DNA of 64,000 nt from Flavobacterium sharifuzzamanii (GTDB lineage: Bacteria; Bacteroidota; Bacteroidia; Flavobacteriales; Flavobacteriaceae), in contig NZ_QJGZ01000037.1 of assembly GCF_003254585.1 (NCBI RefSeq), positions 62,001-126,000 on the forward strand, read 5' to 3'. The notes beneath the pieces are model-generated. The model was not told where the DNA came from. It made no database searches and saw nothing but the letters and a program-made list of their open reading frames with translations. Shown piece after piece: positions 1 through 8,741 of the stretch (its first letter is position 1; the number at the start of each line of letters is the position of its first letter). A program made the translations under genes and the position numbers.

Positions 1-836
1 TTCATTTGTATCAGCCAAACATCGCTTTGATTTCTGGAATTGCTTGGGATCATATTAATGTTTTTCCAACGTATGAAAACTATGTAGAGCAGTTTGAGAT
101 TTTTATCGAGAAAATTACAAACGGCGGAATTTTAGTTTACAACGAAAATGATCCAGAAGTAAAACGTGTTTCTGAGGCAGCAACAAATCCGATTAGAAAA
201 ATAGCTTATTCAACTCCAGAATATTCTGTAAACGATGGTGTAACTTTATTAAAAACTCCGGAGGGCGATATGCCAATTGAAGTTTTTGGAGCACACAACT
301 TAAATAATTTGGCTGGAGCAAAATGGATTTGCCAAAATATGGGCGTTGATGAAGCAGATTTCTACGAAGCTATTGCAAGTTTTAAAGGCGCATCTAAACG
401 TTTAGAAAAAATTGCTGAAGGAAAAGGAAAAGTAGCTTATAAGGATTTTGCGCATTCACCAAGTAAAGTGGCTGCAACAACAAAAGCGGTAAAAGAGCAA
501 TATCCAAACAGAACTTTAGTCGCTTGTTTAGAATTGCATACTTATAGCAGTTTAAATGCGGAGTTTTTGAAAGAATATGAAGGTGCTTTAGAATATGCAG
601 ATGTTGCTGTTGTTTTCTATTCTCCAGATGCTGTTAAAATTAAGCAATTGGAAGAAGTAACTTATGAGCAAATTGCTACTGCATTCAACAGAAAAGATTT
701 AATTATTTATACCAATCCAGCTGAGTTTAAAGAATATTTGTTCAATTTAAATTTAGATAATTCTGCACTTTTATTAATGAGTTCTGGAAATTACGGAGGC
801 TTAAACTTTGATGAGGTAAAAAGTTTGATTAATTAG
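1..836 (+). CDS. mpl: Mpl-type UDP-N-acetylmuramate:tripeptide ligase, C-terminal part (5' end outside window)
   Basis: This is the middle and C-terminal part of a Mur ligase; the reading frame is open to the window edge, so the start lies upstream. The family joins UDP-MurNAc to a recycled L-Ala-gamma-D-Glu-meso-DAP tripeptide in the cytoplasm (Mpl), or to L-Ala (MurC). Visible are the central-domain stretch ending in SGIAWDHINVFPT, the HNLNNLAGAKW motif that closes the central domain, and the C-terminal ligase domain with a KDFAHSP stretch (DYAHHP in relatives) and the LELHTYSSLN segment. The variant motifs fit Mpl better than MurC, but the ATP-binding loop is outside the window, so the choice rests on family resemblance. 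A strong terminator follows. Confidence 0.8.
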   Translation, partial: HLYQPNIALISGIAWDHINVFPTYENYVEQFEIFIEKITNGGILVYNENDPEVKRVSEAATNPIRKIAYSTPEYSVNDGVTLLKTPEGDMPIEVFGAHNLNNLAGAKWICQNMGVDEADFYEAIASFKGASKRLEKIAEGKGKVAYKDFAHSPSKVAATTKAVKEQYPNRTLVACLELHTYSSLNAEFLKEYEGALEYADVAVVFYSPDAVKIKQLEEVTYEQIATAFNRKDLIIYTNPAEFKEYLFNLNLDNSALLLMSSGNYGGLNFDEVKSLIN

Positions 837-859
837 AATATTAGTCAATTAGATAATTT

Positions 860-887
860 GCCGATTGTTTTTACAATCGGCTTTTTT
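860..887 (+). terminator. Rho-independent terminator after mpl
   Basis: A perfect 9-bp stem (GCCGATTGT with ACAATCGGC, loop TTTT) is followed directly by six T residues. It separates the muropeptide ligase from radC. Confidence 0.9.
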
Positions 888-958
888 ATTTAAATCAGTA
901 TTTTTTTTGAAAGATTTTTCTTCTTTTTTAAATATCTTCGCTTCTTAAATTTATTATT

Positions 959-1648
959 ATGGAAGGAGGACATTTTGCTATAAAAAATTGGTCTGATGAT
1001 GACAAGCCTCGAGAAAAACTGATGCTCAAAGGAAAAGAGGCTTTGAGTGATGCCGAATTATTAGCAATTTTAATTGGCTCAGGAAGCCGCAATGAGTCTG
1101 CGGTTGCATTAAGTCAACGGATTTTGGCTAGCACAAAAAATCTAACTGCCTTAGGAAAGATGTCAATTTCTCAATTGATGAAATTTAAAGGTATAGGTGA
1201 AGCAAAAGCTGTTTCAATTGTTTCGGCTTTAGAGTTGGGTAGGAGGCAAAGAATAGAAGATGTTGAAAAAGTTAAAAAAATAACTTCAAGTAAAGCTGTT
1301 TTTGATATTATGCAACCCATTATTGGGGAACTTCCACATGAAGAATTTTGGGTGCTTTTTCTTAATAATTCTAATAAAGTAATTTCCAAATCTCAATTAA
1401 GCAAGGGAGGTATCGCTGGAACAATTGTAGATATACGTTTAGTTTTTAAATTGGCATTAGAAAATGGTGCTACAGGCTTGATTTTGTGTCATAATCATCC
1501 TTCTGGAAGTTTAGTTCCAAGTAGTGCCGATAAACAGATTACGAAGAAAATTAAAACAGCAGGAGAAATTTTAGATGTTAAAGTTTTGGATCATGTTATT
1601 ATAACTGAATCAAAATATTATAGTTTTGTAGATGAAGGAATTTTTTAA
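959..1648 (+). CDS. radC: RadC family JAMM-fold protein
   Basis: A 229-aa RadC protein. The N-terminal half has a helix-hairpin-helix-like segment (KFKGIGEAKA, near residue 75-85). The C-terminal half carries the JAMM metal motif: H178 and H180 in HNHPSG and D191. RadC is historically linked to DNA repair, but its biochemical role is unsettled. The ATG at 959 is followed by a GGAGGA stretch inside the coding region rather than before it; no better start is available downstream before the conserved IKNWSDDD segment. The gene is 3 nt upstream of the next one and probably cotranscribed with it. Only a weak upstream -7 match (TATCTTCG at 933-940) was seen. Confidence 0.95.
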   Translation: MEGGHFAIKNWSDDDKPREKLMLKGKEALSDAELLAILIGSGSRNESAVALSQRILASTKNLTALGKMSISQLMKFKGIGEAKAVSIVSALELGRRQRIEDVEKVKKITSSKAVFDIMQPIIGELPHEEFWVLFLNNSNKVISKSQLSKGGIAGTIVDIRLVFKLALENGATGLILCHNHPSGSLVPSSADKQITKKIKTAGEILDVKVLDHVIITESKYYSFVDEGIF

Positions 1649-1651
1649 TAC

Positions 1652-2338
1652 ATGAATACCAATATTACCGACATCTTTTTTGATTTAGATCATACACTTT
1701 GGGATTTTGATAAAAACTCAGAAATGGCTTTTGATCGTATTTTTAAAAGTAAATATCAAGAAATCGTTACTCAAGATTTTATTAGAGAATATATTCCGAT
1801 CAATCAAGAATGTTGGAGATTGTATCAGAATGATAAAATTACGCATCAAGAATTACGTTATAATCGTTTGAAGTTTTCTTTTGATGCTTTGAATTATGTT
1901 ATTTCCGAAGAGAATATCTTGGAAATTGCCAATGATTATATTGAGTTTTTGACCGATAACAATTATCTCTTTGATGGGGCAATCGAAGTTTTGGAATATT
2001 TAAAGCCAAAATATAAACTTCATATCATTACAAATGGATTTGCTCACGTGCAGGAAAAGAAAATTAATAATGCTTCGCTTGGAGGTTATTTCAGCACTAT
2101 TACAAATTCGGAGCTAGCTGGGGTTAAAAAGCCAAATAGTATTATATTTGATTATGCATTAAAATTGGCTAATACTTCAAAAGAAAACAGCATTATGATT
2201 GGAGATGATTTTGAAGCCGATGTAAATGGCGCTTTAAATGCTGGTCTAGATGCTATTTTCTTTAATGAGAAAAAAATCAATGTTTCGGAAAACTATAAAC
2301 AAATTAACCATTTATTAGAACTAAAAAAATATTTATAA
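1652..2338 (+). CDS. YjjG family noncanonical pyrimidine nucleotidase (HAD superfamily)
   Basis: A 228-aa haloacid dehalogenase-fold hydrolase. It has the nucleophile motif DLDHT (D11, D13), a helical cap, motif II (IITNG), the motif III lysine in GVKKP and motif IV GDDFEAD. Length and the FDLDHTLWDF opening match the YjjG branch, which dephosphorylates pyrimidine nucleoside monophosphates, including unusual ones, in the cytoplasm. The substrate is inferred from the family only. The gene starts 3 nt after radC, and its stop codon shares one base with the next ATG, which suggests translational coupling. Confidence 0.9.
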   Translation: MNTNITDIFFDLDHTLWDFDKNSEMAFDRIFKSKYQEIVTQDFIREYIPINQECWRLYQNDKITHQELRYNRLKFSFDALNYVISEENILEIANDYIEFLTDNNYLFDGAIEVLEYLKPKYKLHIITNGFAHVQEKKINNASLGGYFSTITNSELAGVKKPNSIIFDYALKLANTSKENSIMIGDDFEADVNGALNAGLDAIFFNEKKINVSENYKQINHLLELKKYL

Positions 2339-3099
2339 TGATGAGAATTAAATTTTTATTTGCTGCACTTTTATGTTCAGTTGTTGGATTTGCACAGTCT
2401 ATTAATGATTACAAAGCTGTAATTATTCCTTTGAAATATGAGTTTATGAAGACTGATAATCAATATCGTTTGGCAACATTAAGTAAGCAAAATTTGACTA
2501 AAGCTGGTTTTGAAGCTTTTTATTCAAATGAGCAGCTTCCTGATGGTTATACTGATCGTTGTCAGGTTTTGTATATTGATGTAGTAAAAGATAATGCTTT
2601 CTTGGTAACTAAGCTTATAGTGAACTTCAAAGATTGTTTTGGTCAAGTTGTTTATACTTCAGAAGTAGGAAGAAGTAAAGAGAAAGATTATGATGTAGCT
2701 TACAAAGAAGCATTAGATAATGCTTTTAAGTCAGTCTTTACTTTGCATTATAAATATAGCGGTAATCCAATTGCAACTTCAAAAACACCAGCTCCTACAA
2801 AAACTGTTGCAGCGACAGCAGTTACTACTGTTGCAGCGACACAAATTGTTACTGCATCTTCGCCAGACTTAAAAGATCCAAATTTACTATATGCTCAACC
2901 AACAGAATCAGGTTACCAATTGATCGATAAAACGCCAAAAGTGGTAATGAAACTTTTCAAAACTTCACAACCAAATGTGTACATTGCGAGCAAAGATAAT
3001 GTTCAGGGTTCTCTAATCTTAAAAGGAGATGGACAATGGTATTTTGAATCTTATCAGAATGATAAATTAGTTTCAGAAAAAATTGTAGTTAAGTTCTAA
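2338..3099 (+). CDS. Exported protein of unknown function
   Basis: A 253-aa protein with a clear signal peptide (hydrophobic stretch near residues 4-18, likely cleavage after GFAQ near residue 20). The mature part has a conserved-looking N-terminal region with two cysteines, a linker rich in Thr, Ala and Pro (around residues 145-180), and a C-terminal beta-rich region ending KIVVKF. I do not recognise a named family. It is probably periplasmic or surface-associated. It overlaps the preceding phosphatase gene by one base. Two ATG codons are adjacent; either could be used. Its 3' end is only 14 nt from that of the convergent rarA gene. Confidence 0.8.
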   Translation: MMRIKFLFAALLCSVVGFAQSINDYKAVIIPLKYEFMKTDNQYRLATLSKQNLTKAGFEAFYSNEQLPDGYTDRCQVLYIDVVKDNAFLVTKLIVNFKDCFGQVVYTSEVGRSKEKDYDVAYKEALDNAFKSVFTLHYKYSGNPIATSKTPAPTKTVAATAVTTVAATQIVTASSPDLKDPNLLYAQPTESGYQLIDKTPKVVMKLFKTSQPNVYIASKDNVQGSLILKGDGQWYFESYQNDKLVSEKIVVKF

Positions 3100-3113
3100 A
3101 TATAAAATTTGGT

Positions 3114-4391
3114 TTAATAACCGTATTTATCTTTCCAACGGTTCTTTAAAAATTCGCGGGTACTGTTCTCTCTAGAATTGTTTCCAGGATTGTAAAGAAC
3201 CGTTTGTTTTATTGCATCTGGCAAGAATTCCTGTTCTGCAAAATTATTGGCATAATCATGCGAATACTTATATTCATCTCCATATCCTAGTTCTTTCATT
3301 AATTTGGTAGGAGCATTTCGTAGATGTAAAGGGACAGGTAAGTCTCCAGTTTGTTTTACCAATTGCTGTGCATTTCCAATTGCCATATATGATGCATTGC
3401 TCTTTGGCGAAGTAGCCAAATAAATTGCGCACTGACTTAATATGATTCTGCTTTCTGGATATCCAATAGTCGTAACGGCTTGAAAAGTATTGTTGGCCAT
3501 TATAAGTGCTGTTGGGTTGGCATTTCCAATATCTTCGCTAGCTAGAATCAGCATTCTTCTAGCAATAAATTTTACATCTTCTCCGCCTTCAATCATTCTT
3601 GCTAGCCAGTAAACGGCTCCGTTGGGATCGCTTCCACGTATTGATTTTATAAATGCAGAAATAATATCGTAATGTTGCTCGCCAGTTTTATCATAAAGAA
3701 CTGTGTTTTGCTGTACAAGCTCTAAAACACGATCATTTGTTATTGTGATTTCGTCTCCTGCAGAAGCATTAACAACAAGTTCAAATACATTTAGGAGTTT
3801 TCTTCCGTCACCACCTGAAATTCGTAATAGCGCTTCTGTTTCTTTTAAATTTATCTTTTTTGTCAATAAATAGGAGTCAGTTTTCATTGCACGCTCTAAA
3901 AGTGATTCTAAATCGGCTTTTGTAAAGGCATTTAGTATGTAAACCTGGCAACGTGACAATAATGCAGGAATTACTTCGAAACTTGGGTTTTCAGTTGTAG
4001 CACCAACCAAAGTTATCCAGCCTTTTTCTACAGCGGCTAAAAGTGAATCTTGTTGTGATTTACTAAATCGATGAATCTCATCAATAAATAGAATAGGGTT
4101 TTTAGCAGTAAAAAGTCCGCCGCTTTGTTTTGCCTTATCAATAACATCGCGAATGTCTTTTACGCCAGAGTTTATGGCACTTAAAATGTAAAAAGGTCTT
4201 TTTGATTCTTGAGCAATGATTTGAGCCAAAGTTGTTTTTCCTGTGCCAGGAGGCCCCCAGAAAATCAACGAAGGAATTATTCCTTTTGAAATTTGCTGTG
4301 TTAAAGAACCAGTTGGTCCAACCAAATGTTGCTGGCTTATATAATCTTCTAATTTCTGCGGACGAATACGCTCTGCTAAAGGTGCTTCCAT
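3114..4391 (-). CDS. rarA: Replication-associated recombination protein A (AAA+ ATPase)
   Basis: A 425-aa RarA/MgsA protein related to clamp-loader ATPases, acting at stalled replication forks. Visible are Walker A GPPGTGKT (46-53), Walker B LFIDEIHRF, the sensor region VGATTENPSFE and arginine-finger segment LLSRCQVY. The C-terminal tetramerisation domain contains RGSDPNGAVYWLARM and a PLHLRNAPTKLM motif typical of the family. Length is normal. A TAATTTTG -7-like element lies only 5 nt upstream of the start codon, suggesting a very short or absent leader. Confidence 0.96.
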   Translation of the reverse strand: MEAPLAERIRPQKLEDYISQQHLVGPTGSLTQQISKGIIPSLIFWGPPGTGKTTLAQIIAQESKRPFYILSAINSGVKDIRDVIDKAKQSGGLFTAKNPILFIDEIHRFSKSQQDSLLAAVEKGWITLVGATTENPSFEVIPALLSRCQVYILNAFTKADLESLLERAMKTDSYLLTKKINLKETEALLRISGGDGRKLLNVFELVVNASAGDEITITNDRVLELVQQNTVLYDKTGEQHYDIISAFIKSIRGSDPNGAVYWLARMIEGGEDVKFIARRMLILASEDIGNANPTALIMANNTFQAVTTIGYPESRIILSQCAIYLATSPKSNASYMAIGNAQQLVKQTGDLPVPLHLRNAPTKLMKELGYGDEYKYSHDYANNFAEQEFLPDAIKQTVLYNPGNNSRENSTREFLKNRWKDKYGY

Positions 4392-4395
4392 ATTA

Positions 4396-4403
4396 CAAAA
4401 TTA
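4396..4403 (-). promoter_or_regulatory. Candidate promoter -7 element of rarA
   Basis: On the minus strand the sequence reads TAATTTTG, matching the Bacteroidota -7 consensus TAnnTTTG. It ends 4 nt before the rarA ATG, so transcription would begin at or very close to the start codon. No TTG was found at the usual spacing, so support is partial. Confidence 0.4.
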
Positions 4404-4564
4404 CTATTTTAAGATTTAAATTTCATTCATTCAAAAGTTAAAACAGTTCGTAGAAAGAAGGATTGTTCTGATTTGAGACATTTTTTTATCTTGATATGAC
4501 AAAATATCAGTAAATTATTTTTGGATAGTTTTTTGAGTTCTATTAGGTGTTATTTTCTAAAAAT

Positions 4565-5329
4565 ATGAGCGACACTAATTTTAAGTTTTCAAATTCGGTT
4601 ATTGGACTTCCATTATTTTTTGTCCTTTTTTTATGGGTTGTATATTGGCTTCAAATACGTTTTGATTTTGATTTTTATCGATACGGAATTTATCCTCGAG
4701 ATTTTTTAGGACTTCGAGGTGTTTTGTTCAGTCCTTTTATTCATGAAAATTTAGACCATTTATACAATAATAGTATTCCGCTTTTAATATTGCTGGCAGC
4801 GATGCAATTTTTTTACCCAAAACAAACTTTTGGAGTTATTAGTTATGGTATTCTATTTTCAGGGTTGATTACTTGGGTTGTAGGAAGAGAAAACTTTCAT
4901 ATTGGTGCCAGCGGATTAATTTATGTCCTAGTAAGCTTTATTTTCTTTAAAGGCATTCAAACTAAATATTATAGACTAGTAGCTTTGTCTTTAACTGTCA
5001 TTCTACTGTACGGCGGAATGATTTGGTACGTTTTTCCAGATGTTGATCAGTCTATTTCTTGGGAAGGGCATTTAGCTGGACTTATTACGGGTTTTGTGCT
5101 TTCATTGTTTTACAAAGCACCCGAATATGCCAAACCAATTGTTTACGATTGGCAGCGTCCAGATTTTGATCCAAACAGTGATCCGTTTATGAAGCATTTT
5201 GATGAAAATGGAAATTTTGTTGTTTTTCCTAATGAAGAAGAAGATGATAATTTGGGATATTTTTTGTCTAGCCATCCAGTGAATTACATTATTACCAAAA
5301 AAGAAGAACAAGAAGAGGAAGAAAACTGA
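4565..5329 (+). CDS. Rhomboid family intramembrane serine protease
   Basis: A 254-aa multi-pass membrane protein. The catalytic serine lies in GASG (S116) and the catalytic histidine in GHLAG (H169), both in membrane helices; HENLDHLYNNS near the first loop is also typical. Rhomboids cleave substrates within or next to the membrane. The soluble C-terminal tail (from about residue 185) is acidic and rich in Asp, Asn and Glu. The ATG at 4565 is preferred over an in-frame GTG at 4547 because MSDTNF is the usual kind of start and the GTG adds only six residues. Substrate unknown. Confidence 0.92.
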   Translation: MSDTNFKFSNSVIGLPLFFVLFLWVVYWLQIRFDFDFYRYGIYPRDFLGLRGVLFSPFIHENLDHLYNNSIPLLILLAAMQFFYPKQTFGVISYGILFSGLITWVVGRENFHIGASGLIYVLVSFIFFKGIQTKYYRLVALSLTVILLYGGMIWYVFPDVDQSISWEGHLAGLITGFVLSLFYKAPEYAKPIVYDWQRPDFDPNSDPFMKHFDENGNFVVFPNEEEDDNLGYFLSSHPVNYIITKKEEQEEEEN

Positions 5330-5392
5330 TTAATAATTTCTTTCAGATAAAAAGATTAAATTTGTTAGATAACAAGTTAATTTTTGTGCATT

Positions 5393-5899
5393 ATGAAGAA
5401 AATGAAGTTTTTAGTTTTGTTCTTATGTTTTGTTTTTAATGTAAAAGGTATTGCTCAGTGCGAAATAAAAAATAGGGTACAGGCAGATGGGAGTATGGTT
5501 TATTTTTTTGAACCTGCCGTATTTTATACTACGAAATCAAAATCGTTAAAAATTAATATTGTTACCGACAAAGAGCATTATTTTGTTGCATTGCAACCTA
5601 TGCCATTTCCTGAAAAGAAAGTTGGAAAAAAAATAAAAGATGATTTAATAATTCATCTTGCTGATAGCAAAACATATAAGTTGGTTCATTACGATACACA
5701 ATATCGACGTAATGATTCTATAATGCAAGTTCTTTATTTGATTGATGATAAAGATCTCGATGCTTTTTCTAATTATGAAGCTGTTAGTGCAGAAATCAAT
5801 ATGCAGGGGACCGAATTCATTAGAAGCTATAATTTTAAACTTCACAAAAATGCTATTGTCGAACAGCTTAAATGTTTTATAAAGAAAGAAGAAAATTAA
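5393..5899 (+). CDS. Small exported protein, function unknown
   Basis: A 168-aa protein with an N-terminal signal peptide (MKKMKFLVLFLCFVFNVKG, cleavage probably after GIAQ). The mature part is predicted mostly beta and has two cysteines, one just after the cleavage site and one near the C terminus. No family recognised. I chose the ATG at 5393 rather than an in-frame TTG nine bases upstream, because the ATG begins the charged n-region of the signal peptide. A TAAATTTG element at 5357-5364 could be the -7 box, but no TTG partner was seen. Its stop codon lies one base from the end of the convergent DUF2490 gene. Confidence 0.75.
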   Translation: MKKMKFLVLFLCFVFNVKGIAQCEIKNRVQADGSMVYFFEPAVFYTTKSKSLKINIVTDKEHYFVALQPMPFPEKKVGKKIKDDLIIHLADSKTYKLVHYDTQYRRNDSIMQVLYLIDDKDLDAFSNYEAVSAEINMQGTEFIRSYNFKLHKNAIVEQLKCFIKKEEN

Positions 5900-5900
5900 G

Positions 5901-6704
5901 TTATTCCTCATCTTTAACTTCAGGATGTTTTTTTGCTTCGATTTTCTTTTGAAGATTTCTTAAAAGATTATTGAAAGTTATAGTAAGTGAAGCTGCATTA
6001 GTTGTCTGGTTTCCACTATTTCGTGGGAGATATTCATTGCAATAGGTTAATTCTACCTGAAAATCATCCGAAAACAAATAGCCGGCTCCAATATTGAATC
6101 GATTCCTGTCAAAGAAACTTTCGCCTGTAACATTTGCTCCAGATTTAAAATAAACTTCATCTGAAGCAATTGCATATACAACACCACTTCTTAATATCTT
6201 ACTATTGATTGGCTGTATATATTTAATTTGCTGACGATATCTAAAAACATTTTCATAATCATCATCTTTGTTTTTCATATGACGGAATTCAGTACGCATT
6301 CTTGTACTTAAAGTATATCCAGTTTTATGAAAATAGTAAATTCCTTGGAGAGCAAATCGTGTTTCGGGAGACTCAAATTGACCTATTTCGGGAACATCCC
6401 TATTGTTGAAATACGCTATAAAAGCCGAGAATTTCCATCTTGGAGAAAAGTAATAGTGTCCCCAGCCTCTAATGGATCTTTGTATAGTGTTTTCGAATAA
6501 GTTTGGTGAGGATTCAGTGCTGCTGTAAGCTGTGGCGAAATCTATTTCAGTAGCCCATTTTTTGCTAATAGTTTGGTTAAACTGAATTTCATTCCAAAAC
6601 TGATTATATGTAGTATTTTGTCCGTAGCTGTTTGTAATTAATAAAATTACAAACAGACATCGGAATATTATAATTTTTGATTTTGAATTAGATTTTGAAA
6701 GCAT
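5901..6704 (-). CDS. DUF2490 family outer membrane protein
   Basis: A 267-aa protein with a signal peptide (cleavage after NSYGQ near residue 29) followed by the pattern NQFWNEIQFNQTISKKWATEIDF. This opening is typical of DUF2490 proteins. The rest alternates aromatic and polar residues in short strands, as in a small outer-membrane beta barrel. Function is unknown. The last 34 residues are charged and may be a periplasmic tail. It is convergent with the preceding gene, with a 1-nt gap and therefore no room for an intergenic terminator. Confidence 0.82.
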   Translation of the reverse strand: MLSKSNSKSKIIIFRCLFVILLITNSYGQNTTYNQFWNEIQFNQTISKKWATEIDFATAYSSTESSPNLFENTIQRSIRGWGHYYFSPRWKFSAFIAYFNNRDVPEIGQFESPETRFALQGIYYFHKTGYTLSTRMRTEFRHMKNKDDDYENVFRYRQQIKYIQPINSKILRSGVVYAIASDEVYFKSGANVTGESFFDRNRFNIGAGYLFSDDFQVELTYCNEYLPRNSGNQTTNAASLTITFNNLLRNLQKKIEAKKHPEVKDEE

Positions 6705-6755
6705 TAATTAAAGGTATTTAATTATTTCATTCGCATCTTAATCTTTCAATGTATT

Positions 6756-7490
6756 TTAAGTTCTTTGTCGAACGGTTTCGTATAGAAAAGCACCACAGGC
6801 CACAGATACATTTAAAGATCCAATCGATCCAAACATAGGTAGTTTTGCTTTTTCATCTACTATTTTTAAAACTGAAGGGTTAATTCCTCGATCTTCAGAT
6901 CCCATAATAATTGCTAATGGTTCTGCCAATGATATATCATATATGTTTTGATCTGTTTTTTCAGTTGCCGCTACTGTTTTGATTCCAGAGCCTTGCAGAT
7001 AAAAGATCGCATCTTTTATGTGTTCAACTTTGCAGATAGGCACATTAAATACGGCTCCTGCAGATGTTTTAACAGTGTCTCCATTAACTGGGGCAGAACC
7101 TGCCTTTTGTATAATGATTCCGTTCACGCCAGTACATTCTGCTGTTCTAATAATAGCACCAAAATTTCTAGCGTCAGATATTTGATCTAAGATAAGAAAA
7201 AGCGGTTTTGCACCAGACTCAATTGTAGATTCAACCAGATGTTCTAGATCGATAAAACCAATAGGGGAGATGGTAGCTACAGCACCTTGATGATTGTTTG
7301 GAGTTAGACGGTTTAGTTTTTCTACAGGCACATAAGAGAAGTTAATGTTTGCACGTTTCATCACCTTCATTAAATCTTTCATAAGCTCACTAGAAATCTC
7401 TTTCTGAATGAAAACTTTGTCTACTTCTTTCCCTGCCTGAATTGCTTCTATTATGGCTCTAATGCCAAATATTTGATGTTCTTTTTCCAT
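6756..7490 (-). CDS. rlmB: TrmH/SpoU family 23S rRNA (guanosine-2'-O-)-methyltransferase
   Basis: A 244-aa SPOUT-fold RNA methyltransferase. The N-terminal part (1-75) is the small substrate-binding domain with HQIFGIRAIIEAI and NNHQGAVA. The C-terminal knotted SAM-binding domain shows the three family motifs: ARNFGAIIRTAE, IIMGSEDRGI and GSLNVSVACGAFLYE. RlmB modifies G2251 in the peptidyltransferase loop of 23S rRNA; assignment to that exact position is by family resemblance. A -7-like TATATTTG box ends 4 nt before the ATG. Confidence 0.92.
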   Translation of the reverse strand: MEKEHQIFGIRAIIEAIQAGKEVDKVFIQKEISSELMKDLMKVMKRANINFSYVPVEKLNRLTPNNHQGAVATISPIGFIDLEHLVESTIESGAKPLFLILDQISDARNFGAIIRTAECTGVNGIIIQKAGSAPVNGDTVKTSAGAVFNVPICKVEHIKDAIFYLQGSGIKTVAATEKTDQNIYDISLAEPLAIIMGSEDRGINPSVLKIVDEKAKLPMFGSIGSLNVSVACGAFLYETVRQRT

Positions 7491-7494
7491 TGGA

Positions 7495-7502
7495 CAAATA
7501 TA
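7495..7502 (-). promoter_or_regulatory. Candidate promoter -7 element of rlmB
   Basis: The minus strand reads TATATTTG, a full match to TAnnTTTG, 4 nt upstream of the rlmB ATG. As for rarA, the implied mRNA would be leaderless or nearly so. No TTG at the expected upstream spacing was seen. Confidence 0.4.
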
Positions 7503-7517
7503 GGTATTATGTTATAT

Positions 7518-7550
7518 AAAAAAAAACCACCCCAAATTAATGGGATGGTT
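7518..7550 (-). terminator. Rho-independent terminator of the first SusC/SusD operon
   Basis: On the minus strand a 9-bp stem (AACCATCCC with GGGGTGGTT, one G-T pair, 8-nt loop) is followed by a T run. The wobble pair forms only in minus-strand RNA, so the signal is oriented with the SusCD operon ending at 7580. Confidence 0.85.
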
Positions 7551-7579
7551 TAATATTAAAGTACCTAGATTAAAAAATC

Positions 7580-8077
7580 TTAGTATTCATCTTCTAAGAA
7601 ACCTGTTCTTCTGTGACCTTCATAAGAGTAAATAACTCCTGGCTCGTTGCTGAACTCAGCTTTAAAACTGATTTTATCAACTGTGTGACCACCTTGAGAT
7701 TTAGCAGCATCTTTTTCTACTTTACCAGCTGTAATAGTTACAGTTTTAGCATTGTATGAGTTAGCTGCAGCAGTTGCTGAGAAAGTATTATCACTATTAA
7801 AAGTAACTTTAACTTTGAATCTCTTAAGACCAGCAGTGTTATGGTCATCTAACCATAATGTGTTATCATTGGCAGCTGTGTTGTAAGTAGAGAACAAAGC
7901 ATGATCAATAATTACTGCTCCAGCTGGATTAGTAGTTGAAACATACCAGTCACCTGCTAGAAATTCTGCTGATGTTCCTCCTGGATTTGTGTCTCCCACT
8001 TCGTCACAAGCTACGAATGACGTAAGTACAAGGATCGCTACAAGTACACGTGTTATATTTAGTTTTAATTTTTTCAT
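7580..8077 (-). CDS. Lipoprotein resembling the Lipid_bd family, SusCD-associated
   Basis: A 165-aa lipoprotein with lipobox SFVAC (C24) and acidic residues directly after it (CDEVGD), as in Bacteroidota lipoproteins sent to the surface. The mature domain has AGDWYVS near the start, then strands and an EGHRRTGF segment near the end. It resembles the small 'lipid-binding' lipoproteins that sit at the end of SusCD operons (PF12888-like); this is recognition by pattern, not certainty. It is the last gene of a four-gene operon (susC, susD, DUF5011 lipoprotein, this gene) and is followed by a terminator. It probably assists surface binding of the transported ligand. Confidence 0.75.
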   Translation of the reverse strand: MKKLKLNITRVLVAILVLTSFVACDEVGDTNPGGTSAEFLAGDWYVSTTNPAGAVIIDHALFSTYNTAANDNTLWLDDHNTAGLKRFKVKVTFNSDNTFSATAAANSYNAKTVTITAGKVEKDAAKSQGGHTVDKISFKAEFSNEPGVIYSYEGHRRTGFLEDEY

Positions 8078-8092
8078 TTTAATATTTTTAAA

Positions 8093-8728
8093 TTATCGTG
8101 TAAATATTCTTTCAGCTGTACCAAATACTGCTGAAGCATAAATAACCCATTTCCAGTTGTTTTTGTCTGTTATGGTTCCAATATTACTTTCTGCAGAAAT
8201 TCCTGATTTAGAAGTATTTTCAGCATAAGGTGCGTAAATCTGTTTGTCATCGATGTTATAGAATTCCAATGTAATGTAGTCATTAGGAACGTTATAACCT
8301 GTAGCATTATCACAAATGTACTTTCTGTCAGCTAACTTTTTAACGTTATTAACATTCGCACCTCTAACAAATGTACCTTCTAAATTAATCGTACTAGGTT
8401 TGTTGCTTAATACAACAACTGTACGTGTTACAGTAGCTGGAAATCCGTCACTGTTTAAAGCTGAATAGTTAATTTTGTATACAGTTGGTTTACTCGTGTC
8501 TACTGAACCGCTAGTCGTTACTTGTAAAGGCTGTCCGTTTGCTTCAGCATCAACACCTTTTTCAGTGTAAGTATCTCCCTGTGTTAGTACAACAAGTGCA
8601 TCTCCATGCATAGTTAAGTTCGGATAGTAAGTAACTTTTGAAACATTCGCAGTTGAATCACCATCACAAGCAGTAAATAATAATCCTGAAGTTAGGATTA
8701 CCATTAGTTGTATAAATATTTTTTTCAT
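8093..8728 (-). CDS. DUF5011-like immunoglobulin-fold surface lipoprotein
   Basis: A 211-aa lipoprotein with lipobox LFTAC (C21). Residues about 35-105 form an Ig-like domain of the DUF5011 type, recognised by GDTYTEKGVDAEANG, the SGSVDTSKPTVYKINYSA stretch and the TRTVVV end strand. The rest (about 110-211) is a second domain without a clear name. It lies between susD and the terminal lipoprotein gene (13 and 15 nt gaps) and so belongs to the same operon. Such proteins usually sit on the cell surface beside SusD and aid ligand capture. Confidence 0.8.
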   Translation of the reverse strand: MKKIFIQLMVILTSGLLFTACDGDSTANVSKVTYYPNLTMHGDALVVLTQGDTYTEKGVDAEANGQPLQVTTSGSVDTSKPTVYKINYSALNSDGFPATVTRTVVVLSNKPSTINLEGTFVRGANVNNVKKLADRKYICDNATGYNVPNDYITLEFYNIDDKQIYAPYAENTSKSGISAESNIGTITDKNNWKWVIYASAVFGTAERIFTR

Positions 8729-8741
8729 GATCTAATTTTTA

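Noticed and set aside
4547..4564. GTG start for the rhomboid protease
   Set aside because: Six added residues without family support; a standard ATG follows.
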